DNA of 6,242 bases from Pseudomonadota bacterium (lineage in GTDB: Bacteria; Pseudomonadota; Alphaproteobacteria; Rhizobiales; Kaistiaceae): NCBI GenBank assembly GCA_023433185.1, contig JAEZEN010000339.1, positions 1-6,242 on the forward strand, read 5' to 3'. Position numbers and translations under genes: made by a program. The notes under the pieces were generated by a model. The model saw nothing but the letters and a program-made list of their open reading frames with translations, had not been told where the DNA came from and made no database searches. This document shows, one piece after another, positions 1 to 6,104 of the stretch (its first letter is position 1; every line of letters begins with the position of its first letter).

Positions 1-169
1 GACCTGGCGCTATCAAGCCGCGCCGCCTTCCGCGGGTGTGGACCGCCGCCCGGCGCGGCCCTGCCGGCACTTGCACTTTGCACCGCCACAGGCCAGTGTC
101 CTCAGTCCGAAATGACAGCCGGACCGCGCCCGCGCACCCGGCTCACTCCCAGGGGAACGGACGACACCC
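1..169. other. Leader upstream of dnaN with no supported gene
   Basis: No gene can be supported here. Frames are open in places, but their translations are rich in Ala, Pro and Arg and resemble no family I know. One frame ends at a TGA at 112-114 and could be the tail of an upstream gene; this cannot be decided from the window. The stretch contains a direct repeat of TTGCAC at 71-76 and 78-83 and an 8-bp palindrome TGCCGGCA at 62-69. The dnaN promoter is presumably here or further left, but no convincing -35/-10 pair stands out. I see no TTATCCACA-type DnaA box, so nothing marks this as a replication origin. Confidence 0.5.
151..164 (+). promoter_or_regulatory. Weak ribosome-binding region of dnaN
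   Basis: Two purine-rich candidates precede the ATG at 170. AGGGGA at 151-156 is the better match but lies 13 nt from the start, longer than usual. GGACGA at 159-164 is a poorer match but has a normal 5-nt spacing. The start itself is fixed by protein homology rather than by this site, because the peptide beginning MRATVERSHLLKSL lines up with the N-terminus of alphaproteobacterial beta clamps. Confidence 0.4.
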
Positions 170-1285
170 ATGCGCGCGACGGTCGAGCGATCGCACCTCC
201 TCAAGTCCCTCAACCACGTCCACCGCGTGGTCGAGCGGCGGAACACGATCCCGATCCTGGCCAACGTTCTCGTCCGGGCGGACGGCGGCGGGCTGACGTT
301 GAAGGCCACCGACCTCGACCTCGAGGTGACGGAGACCGTGCCGGCCGAGATCGGCCAGGCGGGCGCGACCACCGTCCCGGCCCACATCCTCTACGACATC
401 GTCCGCAAGCTTCCGGACGGCGCCGAGGTATCGCTCGACACCGGCGACGGCTCCCAGCTCGCCGTCAAGGCCGGCCGCTCGCGCTTCGCCCTCCAGGTGC
501 TGCCCGAGGCCGATTTCCCCGACCTCACCGCCGGCGACTTCCCGACCCGCTTCCGCCTGCCGGCGAAGGATCTGCGGAAGCTGATCGACCGCACCCAGTT
601 CGCGATCTCGACCGAGGAGACGCGCTACTACCTCAACGGCATCTATCTCCATCTCGTCACGGTCGGCGACACGGCTATGCTCCGCGCCGTCGCGACCGAC
701 GGCCACCGGCTGGCCCAGGCCCAGTTCGAGGCGCCGGAGGGGACGAAGGGCATGGCCGGCGTGATCGTGCCCAGGAAGACCGTCGGCGAGATCCAGAAGC
801 TCGTCGAGGACCCCGAGGCCGAGGCAGAGATCGAGCTGTCCGACACCAAGATCCGCGTCACGATCGGCGCCGTGGTGCTGACCTCGAAGCTGATCGACGG
901 CACCTTTCCCGACTACGTGCGCGTCATCCCGCAGGGCAACGACAAGATCCTGAAGGTCGGCCGGGGCGAGTTCGCCGCCGCCGTAGACCGCGTCTCGACG
1001 GTTTCGAGCGATCGCGGCCGGGCGGTGAAGATGGCGCTGTCGGATGGCCGGATGGTGCTCTCGGTCAACAACCCCGATTCGGGCAGCGCCACCGAGGAGA
1101 TCGGCGTCGACTACGCCACCGATCCGATCGAGATCGGCTTCAACTCGAAATATCTGCTCGACGTCACGGGCCAGCTCGAGACGGACACCGCGGAGTTCCG
1201 CTTCGCGGACCCCGGCTCGCCGACCCTCATCCAGGACGACTCCTCGGACGACGCGCTCTACGTGCTGATGCCGATGCGGGTCTAG
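170..1285 (+). CDS. dnaN: DNA polymerase III subunit beta (sliding clamp)
   Basis: This is the beta clamp, which acts as a ring-shaped dimer around DNA, tethers DNA polymerase III to the template and serves as a docking site for other replication and repair proteins in the cytoplasm. The product is 371 residues, the usual length for three successive clamp-fold domains of about 120-125 residues each, so the gene is complete. Family marks seen directly are HRVVERRNTIPIL near residues 18-30, RYYLNG at 152-157, ATDGHRL at 175-181, FPDYVRVIP at 246-254 and the C-terminal MPMRV. The last of these helps form the hydrophobic pocket for clamp-binding peptides in well-studied homologues. The start is supported by homology. 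No dnaA lies in the 169 bases upstream, and no recF or gyrB follows; instead the gene runs into a convergent ABC-transporter operon 22 bp later. No frameshift or missing segment is visible. Confidence 0.98.
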   Translation: MRATVERSHLLKSLNHVHRVVERRNTIPILANVLVRADGGGLTLKATDLDLEVTETVPAEIGQAGATTVPAHILYDIVRKLPDGAEVSLDTGDGSQLAVKAGRSRFALQVLPEADFPDLTAGDFPTRFRLPAKDLRKLIDRTQFAISTEETRYYLNGIYLHLVTVGDTAMLRAVATDGHRLAQAQFEAPEGTKGMAGVIVPRKTVGEIQKLVEDPEAEAEIELSDTKIRVTIGAVVLTSKLIDGTFPDYVRVIPQGNDKILKVGRGEFAAAVDRVSTVSSDRGRAVKMALSDGRMVLSVNNPDSGSATEEIGVDYATDPIEIGFNSKYLLDVTGQLETDTAEFRFADPGSPTLIQDDSSDDALYVLMPMRV

Positions 1286-1290
1286 CGTTA

Positions 1291-1306
1291 GGCCGGCGCG
1301 CCGGCC
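1291..1306. terminator. Perfect 16-bp GC palindrome between convergent genes
   Basis: GGCCGGCGCGCCGGCC reads the same on both strands and occupies 16 of the 22 bases between the dnaN stop and the permease B stop. As RNA it could fold into a 6-bp GC stem with a CGCG loop from either strand, so a shared bidirectional terminator is the natural guess. Neither side has a run of T after the stem, so a classical intrinsic terminator is not shown. It could equally be a structure that pauses polymerase or protects 3' ends. Confidence 0.4.
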
Positions 1307-1307
1307 A

Positions 1308-2273
1308 TCAGATCCCCAGCCGTGCCCCCCGGCCATAGGCGAGCAGCATGGCGATGATCACCACGCCGTAGATGATCTGGCGCCCCGCCTCCGGCATCTG
1401 CATGACCGACAGCACGCTCTGCAGGAGGACGATGAGGATCGTGCCGGCGACGGTGCCGGCAAAGCGGCCCGAGCCGCCGAGGATGTTGGTGCCGCCGATG
1501 ACCACGGCGGCGATCGAGGGCAGGAGGTAGGGGTCGCCCATCGCCTGGAAGGCCTTCGACGAGTAGCCGGCGAGGAGGATGCCGGCGAGCGCGGCCAGCG
1601 TCGAGCACAGCGCGAAGCCCGCCACGACCACCAGCCGGGTGTTGACGCCGGAGAGGTAGACCGCGGCCTCGCGGTTTCCGATCGCGTAGATGTATCGCCC
1701 GAGGGGCATGCGCCGCAGCATGAACGACACCCCGAGCCCGACGAGAATCCAGACGATCACCGGGTTCGGCACGCCCAGGATGTCGCCCTTGGCGAGCCAC
1801 AGCATCGCGTCGCTCGGCACCGAGGACGGCGAGAAGCCGCCGGTGAGCATCACCATGAAGCCGCGCAGCATGACGTTGACGCCGAGCGTGAAGATCATCG
1901 AGGGGACGCGCAGATAGGCGACGCCGATGCCGTTGAAGAGGCCGATGGCGAGGCCGACGCCGAGCCCGACCGGGATCGCCAACGGCCCGCCGATCGCCGC
2001 CGCCAGCATCGCCGAGGCGGCCATGGTCCAGGGTACGGAGAGATCGATGTGGCCGAGGAGCACGACGATCATCATGCCGGCCGCGACGATGCCGAGGAAC
2101 GAGGCGACCTTGAGCTGCAGGATCAGGTAGGTCGGCGACAGCAGCGAGGCCGTGCCCTGGAAGATCAGCGTGTAGCCGGTCCCGACCACGAGGATCGCCA
2201 CGATGAAGATGCCGGCGAACAGCATCGGCCGGTCGATGTGGCGCGTCAGGCCGGAGAGGGGAGGAAGCGGCAT
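1308..2273 (-). CDS. CUT2-type sugar ABC transporter permease B
   Basis: This 321-residue protein is an inner-membrane permease of the branched-chain amino acid/ribose type (BPD_transp_2, RbsC-like), forming part of the channel for the imported substrate. It is almost wholly hydrophobic, with a first membrane segment near residues 17-38 and repeated segments after it. The family motif that normally reads GGIDLSVGS appears as GHIDLSVPW at residues 74-82. The cytoplasmic coupling segment AIGNREAAVYLSGVN and the late SIAAVVIGGTNILGGSG block are well kept. The ATG at 2273 is chosen because GGTGAGG at 2280-2286 lies 6 nt upstream and the peptide MPLPPLSGL leads directly into the first membrane helix. 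The same frame stays open far upstream through permease A, but that extension is not membrane-like. It is the last gene of the operon and presumably pairs with permease A. The substrate is unknown. Confidence 0.93.
   Translation of the reverse strand: MPLPPLSGLTRHIDRPMLFAGIFIVAILVVGTGYTLIFQGTASLLSPTYLILQLKVASFLGIVAAGMMIVVLLGHIDLSVPWTMAASAMLAAAIGGPLAIPVGLGVGLAIGLFNGIGVAYLRVPSMIFTLGVNVMLRGFMVMLTGGFSPSSVPSDAMLWLAKGDILGVPNPVIVWILVGLGVSFMLRRMPLGRYIYAIGNREAAVYLSGVNTRLVVVAGFALCSTLAALAGILLAGYSSKAFQAMGDPYLLPSIAAVVIGGTNILGGSGRFAGTVAGTILIVLLQSVLSVMQMPEAGRQIIYGVVIIAMLLAYGRGARLGI
1488..1517 (-). repeat. Copy 1 of a 30-nt near-repeat shared by the two permease genes
   Basis: This stretch matches 2507-2536 in 29 of 30 positions, differing only at 1500 versus 2519. 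It encodes the SIAAVVIGGT block of permease B. The match reflects common ancestry of the two permeases plus strong constraint on this segment rather than a mobile repeat. Confidence 0.75.
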
Positions 2274-2279
2274 CGTCGG

Positions 2280-2286
2280 CCTCACC
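2280..2286 (-). promoter_or_regulatory. Ribosome-binding site of permease B, overlapping the permease A stop
   Basis: On the minus strand GGTGAGG lies 6 nt before the ATG at 2273 and contains the TGA stop codon of permease A (2284-2282). Ribosomes finishing permease A therefore release on top of the next initiation site, which favours coupled, near-equal synthesis of the two membrane subunits. Confidence 0.7.
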
Positions 2287-3346
2287 GGAACATGTTGAGG
2301 CGGTTCTTGACGCTGAAGGCGCGGGCGGCGCCGAGCGTGACCGCGATGACCAGGATCAGCCCCTCGAACATCGGTTGGAGCAGCGGATTGGCGAGGAAGC
2401 CGACAACGGAGTCCGTGTCGACCACCCGGAAGCAGAAGGTGATCGAGCGGAGCACCATCACCCCGAAGATGGTGCCGATGACGCCGCCGGAACCGCCGAA
2501 CAGCGCGGTGCCGCCGATCACCACGGCGGCGATCGAATTGAGCGTGTAGGTGCCGGCCTGGATCGGATCGGCATTGCCGCTGCCGGTCTGGATGGCGAAA
2601 TAGAGCCCTGCCAGGCCGGCGAAGAAGCCGCTGAGGCTGTAGGCGGCGAGCTTCGAGCGGTTGATGCGGACGCCCGACATGTAGGCCGCGGCTTCGTTGG
2701 ACCCGATGGCGTAGCTGCCGCGCCCGAGTTCGGAATTGCGATAGGGCACCCAGACGAAGACGATGACCGCGAGCAGAATCACGATCGGCATCGGAATGCC
2801 GGAGATCAGGTTGAACCAGCCCGGCGGATCGCCGCCCCACCAGCCGTAGGTCGCGGGCAGCTCGGCGAGGGAATTGGTCGCCACCCAGGACAGGTCGCCG
2901 TCGACCTCGCCGCCCGGCGTCGGTCGGACGAGCAGGGCGCAGCCGGTGAAGATGGCACCCGTCGCGAGCGTGACGACGATCGGCTGAAGCCGTCCATAGA
3001 CGATGATCACGCCGTTGAGCAGCCCCCCGGCGAGGCCGATGAGGAGGCAGACGACGATGCCCAGGAAAATCTGCCCGCCGCTGCCGATCACCACCTCGGA
3101 CGCCACGGCATTGACCAGCGTCATCAGCGAGCCGACCGAGAGGTCGATGCCGCCGAGGAGGACCACCATGGTCTGGGCCATCGAGACGAAGATCAGCGCC
3201 AGCGCCTCGTTGGAGTTCTGGACGAAGAGATCGGTGGTGAAGCCGCGCGGATGGAGGCTCGAATAGAAGACGTAGAGGATCAGGAACAGGCCCGCCGCGA
3301 TGAGCGCGCCGGTGTTGTGGGAGATCCAGAGGCGGGTGTTGTTCAT
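2282..3346 (-). CDS. CUT2-type sugar ABC transporter permease A
   Basis: This 354-residue inner-membrane protein is an RbsC-like permease (BPD_transp_2 family) and the likely partner of permease B in a heterodimeric channel. A first membrane segment spans about residues 13-31. The canonical motif GGIDLSVGS is intact at residues 65-73. The cytoplasmic segment AIGSNEAAAYMSGVR and the late SIAAVVIGGTALFGGSGG block are present. A hydrophilic loop of roughly 45-50 residues rich in Gly, Pro and Trp (around the YGWWGGDPPGWFN stretch) follows an early helix and is longer than the matching loop in permease B; by topology it probably faces the periplasm. The ATG start at 3346 overlaps the stop of the ATPase gene as ATGA, and no good ribosome-binding site precedes it, so translation probably depends on coupling to the ATPase. 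The substrate is not identifiable from the sequence. Confidence 0.94.
   Translation of the reverse strand: MNNTRLWISHNTGALIAAGLFLILYVFYSSLHPRGFTTDLFVQNSNEALALIFVSMAQTMVVLLGGIDLSVGSLMTLVNAVASEVVIGSGGQIFLGIVVCLLIGLAGGLLNGVIIVYGRLQPIVVTLATGAIFTGCALLVRPTPGGEVDGDLSWVATNSLAELPATYGWWGGDPPGWFNLISGIPMPIVILLAVIVFVWVPYRNSELGRGSYAIGSNEAAAYMSGVRINRSKLAAYSLSGFFAGLAGLYFAIQTGSGNADPIQAGTYTLNSIAAVVIGGTALFGGSGGVIGTIFGVMVLRSITFCFRVVDTDSVVGFLANPLLQPMFEGLILVIAVTLGAARAFSVKNRLNMFR
2507..2536 (-). repeat. Copy 2 of the 30-nt near-repeat shared by the two permease genes
   Basis: This is the partner of 1488-1517 with a single mismatch, encoding the SIAAVVIGGT block of permease A. The two copies lie in the same orientation about 1 kb apart, so recombination between them would in principle fuse the two permeases, although the shared tract is short. 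Confidence 0.75.
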
Positions 3347-4896
3347 TGCGGACGCACCAGTTCCGCCGCGGCGGCGCTGTCGAGCGGCAGGTTGAAGGAG
3401 CTTGCGACGATGTTGGTCTCGGTGATCGCGTCGCCCTCGAGGGTGCGCACGATCTTCCCGCCATAGAGGATGAGCACCCGGTCGCAGCAGCCGATCAGTT
3501 CGTCATAGTCCGTCGAATAGAGGATGATCGAGGTGCCGGCATCGGCCAGTTCGCGGAGCAGCCGGTAGATCTCCTCCTTGGTGCCGACGTCGATGCCGCG
3601 GGTCGGATCGTTGAGGAGGAGAATGCGCGGCCCGGTGAGCAGCCACTTGGCGATCACCACCTTCTGCTGGTTGCCGCCCGACAGGGTGGCGACCGGATCG
3701 GTGACGCTGCCGACCTTGATCTGGAGCTTCTTCACCATGCCGTCGACGGCGTTCGCCTCCGCCGTGCGGTCGATGACCGCCCGGGGCGAGAGCCACTTGA
3801 GCGCGGTGATGCTGATGTTGTCGCTGATCGACATCGGCAGCATCAGGCCCTCGGTCTTGCGGTCCTCCGGGATCAGCGCCATGCCGAGGTCCGGCCGGGT
3901 CGCGGCGCCCGGGCTCCGCGGCACGCCGTTCCGGTCGTGGATGCGGACCGTGCCGCTGACGTTCCGGAGCACGCCGAACAGCGCCAGCAGGATCTCGCGC
4001 TGGCCTTGGCCGTCGAGCCCGCCGAGGCCGACGATCTCGCCCTTGCCGAGGGTGAAGGAGATGTCGGACAGGCGGTCGGTCCAGCCCATCCGCGTGACCT
4101 CGAGCACCGGCTCCGGTGGCACGCTCCGCACCGGCTTGGGCGGGTAGACGTTCGACACGTCGCGGCCGATCATCATCTGGACGATCGCCTCGTCGGTCTG
4201 CGAGCCCTTGGCGAAGGTGCTGATGTGGCGGCCGTTGCGGAAGACCGAGATGGTGTCGGCCAGCTCCTCGATCTCGTGCATCCGGTGCGAGATGTAGAGG
4301 AGGGCGAGGCCCTCGTCGCGGAGCTTGTGGAGGATGCGGTAGACGCGCTCGACGTCGGCGGCGGTCAGCGCCGAGGTGGCCTCGTCGAGGATGAGGAGCC
4401 GCGGGTTGCGGCCGAGCGCCTTGGCGATCTCGACCATCTGGCGCCGCGACAGCGGCAGGTCGCCGACCCGGGCGCGCGGATTGACGTCCTCGCAGCCGAC
4501 GCGGGCCAGCAGCTCCTCGGCGCGGCGGCGCTGGGCGCGGTGGTCGATGAGCCCGAGCCGCGTCGGCGGCCGGGTGATGCTGATGTTGTCGGCGACGGAG
4601 AGGTCGGGCATCACCGACAGCTCCTGGAAAACGGTCACGATGCCCGCGGCATTGGCCGCCTGGGGGCTCGTGAAGGCGACCTCGCGGCTGGCGAAGGACA
4701 TCGTGCCGCGGTCCGGGGTGACGACCCCCGAGATGATCTTGATCAGCGTCGACTTGCCGGCGCCGTTCTCGCCGAGCACGGCATGGATCGACGAGGCATG
4801 CGCCGCGAAGTCGGCCTCGGCGAGCGCCGCGACGCCGCCATAGGACTTTGAGATGCCGCGCATGTCCAGGAGCGGCGCGGCGGACCCGTTGCTCAA
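3343..4896 (-). CDS. CUT2-type sugar ABC transporter ATPase with two fused ATP-binding domains
   Basis: This 517-residue cytoplasmic protein powers import and has the length and two-domain plan of RbsA/XylG/AraG-type ATPases. In domain 1, Walker A is GENGAGKST (residues 42-50), the Q-loop is VFQE (89-92), Walker B is LLILDEATSAL (167-177) and the switch is SHRM (203-206). Its signature is altered to LPLSRRQMVEI (147-157). In domain 2, the Walker A position reads GLGGLDGQGQRE (290-301) without lysine, as is usual in this family, and the IPEDRKTEGL segment (342-351) and the signature LSGGN (405-409) are intact. Its Walker B is LLLNDPT, with Asn429 and Asp430 in place of Asp-Glu. The TTG at 4896 is chosen because GGGGGAGGGA lies 4 nt upstream and because family members carry about ten residues before the LLDMRGISKSYGG strand. 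An in-frame ATG at 4863 would cut into that strand, and an ATG at 4947 lies inside the stem-loop region. The stop overlaps permease A by 4 bp. Confidence 0.93.
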   Translation of the reverse strand: MSNGSAAPLLDMRGISKSYGGVAALAEADFAAHASSIHAVLGENGAGKSTLIKIISGVVTPDRGTMSFASREVAFTSPQAANAAGIVTVFQELSVMPDLSVADNISITRPPTRLGLIDHRAQRRRAEELLARVGCEDVNPRARVGDLPLSRRQMVEIAKALGRNPRLLILDEATSALTAADVERVYRILHKLRDEGLALLYISHRMHEIEELADTISVFRNGRHISTFAKGSQTDEAIVQMMIGRDVSNVYPPKPVRSVPPEPVLEVTRMGWTDRLSDISFTLGKGEIVGLGGLDGQGQREILLALFGVLRNVSGTVRIHDRNGVPRSPGAATRPDLGMALIPEDRKTEGLMLPMSISDNISITALKWLSPRAVIDRTAEANAVDGMVKKLQIKVGSVTDPVATLSGGNQQKVVIAKWLLTGPRILLLNDPTRGIDVGTKEEIYRLLRELADAGTSIILYSTDYDELIGCCDRVLILYGGKIVRTLEGDAITETNIVASSFNLPLDSAAAAELVRPQ

Positions 4897-4900
4897 GGCT

Positions 4901-4910
4901 TCCCTCCCCC
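4901..4910 (-). promoter_or_regulatory. Strong ribosome-binding site deciding a TTG start for the ATPase
   Basis: On the minus strand the purine tract GGGGGAGGGA ends 4 nt before a TTG codon at 4896-4894. No ATG is suitably spaced from it. The site supports TTG as the start codon and rules against the in-frame ATG at 4947, which lies upstream of this site. Confidence 0.7.
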
Positions 4911-4920
4911 GAGGAAGAAA

Positions 4921-4946
4921 TGCCGCCGGCGCTGGGGCCGGCGGCA
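4921..4946 (-). terminator. 10-bp stem-loop between binding-protein and ATPase genes (leaky terminator or mRNA stabiliser)
   Basis: The arms at 4921-4930 and 4937-4946 are perfectly complementary over 10 bp (TGCCGCCGGC pairing with GCCGGCGGCA), with a 6-nt loop. On the minus-strand transcript the stem is followed by UUUCUUCC, a weak U-rich tail. It sits 18 nt after the binding-protein stop and 10 nt before the ATPase ribosome-binding site. Such elements behind solute-binding-protein genes are known to reduce readthrough or protect the upstream message, giving more binding protein than membrane components. Which of the two applies here is inference. Confidence 0.65.
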
Positions 4947-4964
4947 AGCGGTGTCGGGCGACGA

Positions 4965-6092
4965 CTATTCCTGGTTGTCGCCGGTCTGTGCCATCAGCTG
5001 CGGCGCCGTGAAGTTGATGCCGCAGGGCGGGAAGGCGTTGGCCGCGAAGAAGTCGGCCGTGAGGTCCGGGAAGTAGTCGACGCCGGCTTCCATGATCTCG
5101 TAGTTGGTGATCGGGTTCGGGATCTTGGTCAGCTGCGGGATCGGCTCACCCTTGAGGGCGGCGATGGCCGCCTTCATGGCGATGGCGACCTGGGCGGGGG
5201 ACTGGCCGTAGGAGAAGCCCTTGAGGCCCTGGTCGGCGAACTCCGCCATCTGGATGCGGAAGAGGTTCTCGCCCTCGCCGGCGATCGGGATGAAGGGGTG
5301 CTTGGCGTCCATCAGCGCCTGGACGGTGCCGTTGGTGCCGCCCTGGGTGAAGATGCCGTCGAACTGGCCGTGCGCGGCGATGGCGTCGGCCGTGGCCTTC
5401 TGCGAGTCGCCCGGCGCCCAGTTGCCGATGACCTCGACGACCTCGAACTCCATGCCGTCGGCCTCGACGACGCTGCGGAAGCCGTCATGGCGCTCCTGGT
5501 CGGCCGAGAAGCCCGGCACGCCGCGGATCTCGAGCAGCTTGCCCTTGGTGCCGACGTGATCGACGAGCCACTGGCCGCCCTGGACGCCCATGATGATCTG
5601 GTCCTGGGCGACGCCGGCCATGTCCTTCGTCTCGACCTGGTTGTCGAAGGCGATGAGGACGGTGCCCTTCTGGTTGCCGAGGCGGATCACCCGGTCCCAG
5701 CCCTTGGGCGTGTTCGGGTTGATCAGGACGGCGTCGAAGCCCTGGTTGATGAAGTCCTCGACCGCGCCGAGCTGGGCGGCCATGTCGGTGCCCACCGACA
5801 CGATCTTGAACTCTTTGATATCCTTGCCGATTTCCGGCAGCGCCGCATAGGCTTTGGCGGTCTGGATCATCTGAATGCGCCAGACGTTGCCGACGAAGCC
5901 GTTGACCACCGCGATGCGGTACGGGCCTTCCTTGGCCGGCCACTGGAAATACTGGACGTCGTCCGACCACGGCACGAAGCACTGCGGATCGGCGCCGGGG
6001 CCTGAGACGATCTCGGGGCCGGCGGCAAGCGCCGCGCCCGACATGAGGCCGACGGTAATACCGGCGGCCAGAAGCATCGTTTTCACAGACAT
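4965..6092 (-). CDS. Periplasmic sugar-type ABC transporter substrate-binding protein
   Basis: The 375-residue product is the periplasmic ligand receptor of the importer (type I fold, Peripla_BP_4-like). Residues 1-23 form a Sec signal peptide: a lysine at position 4, a hydrophobic core and an ALA|AG cleavage site. The first core strand is YRIAVVNG at 58-65, followed by GNVWRIQM at 68-75. The hinge and ligand region includes DAVLINPN (120-127) and LIAFDN (146-151), then GIFTQGGTNGT in the second lobe. The mature protein has only two cysteines, Cys38 and Cys357, one before the first strand and one in the C-terminal tail. The ATG at 6092 is chosen because GGGAGGA lies 5 nt upstream and a signal peptide follows at once; an earlier ATG at 6155 would add 21 residues and hide the signal. 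It is the first gene of the operon. Sugars or polyols are typical ligands of the family, but the actual one cannot be told. Confidence 0.95.
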   Translation of the reverse strand: MSVKTMLLAAGITVGLMSGAALAAGPEIVSGPGADPQCFVPWSDDVQYFQWPAKEGPYRIAVVNGFVGNVWRIQMIQTAKAYAALPEIGKDIKEFKIVSVGTDMAAQLGAVEDFINQGFDAVLINPNTPKGWDRVIRLGNQKGTVLIAFDNQVETKDMAGVAQDQIIMGVQGGQWLVDHVGTKGKLLEIRGVPGFSADQERHDGFRSVVEADGMEFEVVEVIGNWAPGDSQKATADAIAAHGQFDGIFTQGGTNGTVQALMDAKHPFIPIAGEGENLFRIQMAEFADQGLKGFSYGQSPAQVAIAMKAAIAALKGEPIPQLTKIPNPITNYEIMEAGVDYFPDLTADFFAANAFPPCGINFTAPQLMAQTGDNQE

Positions 6093-6097
6093 TCCAT

Positions 6098-6104
6098 TCC
6101 TCCC
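6098..6104 (-). promoter_or_regulatory. Ribosome-binding site of the binding-protein gene
   Basis: On the minus strand GGGAGGA lies 5 nt before the ATG at 6092. It is a near-ideal site and fits the high expression expected of a periplasmic binding protein. It also decides between this start and the upstream in-frame ATG at 6155. Confidence 0.75.

Noticed and set aside
35..43. A DnaA box on the minus strand (CGGTCCACA)
   Set aside because: Only the last six bases agree with TTATCCACA and no further boxes or AT-rich unwinding region are nearby.
17..59. A 9-bp inverted repeat, GCCGCGCCG at 17-25 and CGGCGCGGC at 51-59, as a terminator for an upstream gene
   Set aside because: The loop would be 25 nt and no T-run follows. 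Short GC-only repeats of this kind are common by chance in such DNA.
66..83. A sigma-54-like promoter (GGCAC ... TTTGCAC) upstream of dnaN
   Set aside because: The distance from the GG pair at 66-67 to the GC pair at 80-81 is 14 nt instead of the required 12, and dnaN is not expected to be under sigma-54 control.
112..1338. Open frames of about 400 residues on both strands over dnaN (plus 112-1338, minus 143-1336)
   Set aside because: They overlap a complete and highly conserved dnaN in other frames and show no protein family signal.
1308..3464. A single 718-residue reading frame that would fuse permease B to a long N-terminal extension
   Set aside because: The first part is permease A read out of frame, giving Arg, Pro and Ala rich nonsense. 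Only the part from the ATG at 2273 is membrane-like and it has its own ribosome-binding site.
2375..3466. A 363-residue plus-strand open frame antisense to permease A
   Set aside because: It is a charged, low-complexity translation with no family resemblance, and the minus strand encodes a well-formed membrane permease.
3346..4851. A 501-residue open frame on the plus strand antisense to the ATPase gene
   Set aside because: Its translation is dominated by Asp, Glu, Arg, Ala and His with no recognisable fold, as expected for the reverse complement of a GC-rich gene. The opposite strand carries an unmistakable ABC ATPase.
4848..6005. A 385-residue open frame on the plus strand antisense to the binding-protein gene
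   Set aside because: It is Asp, Glu and Leu rich with no domain pattern, and lies opposite a clear binding protein. It is an artefact of high GC content and few stop codons.
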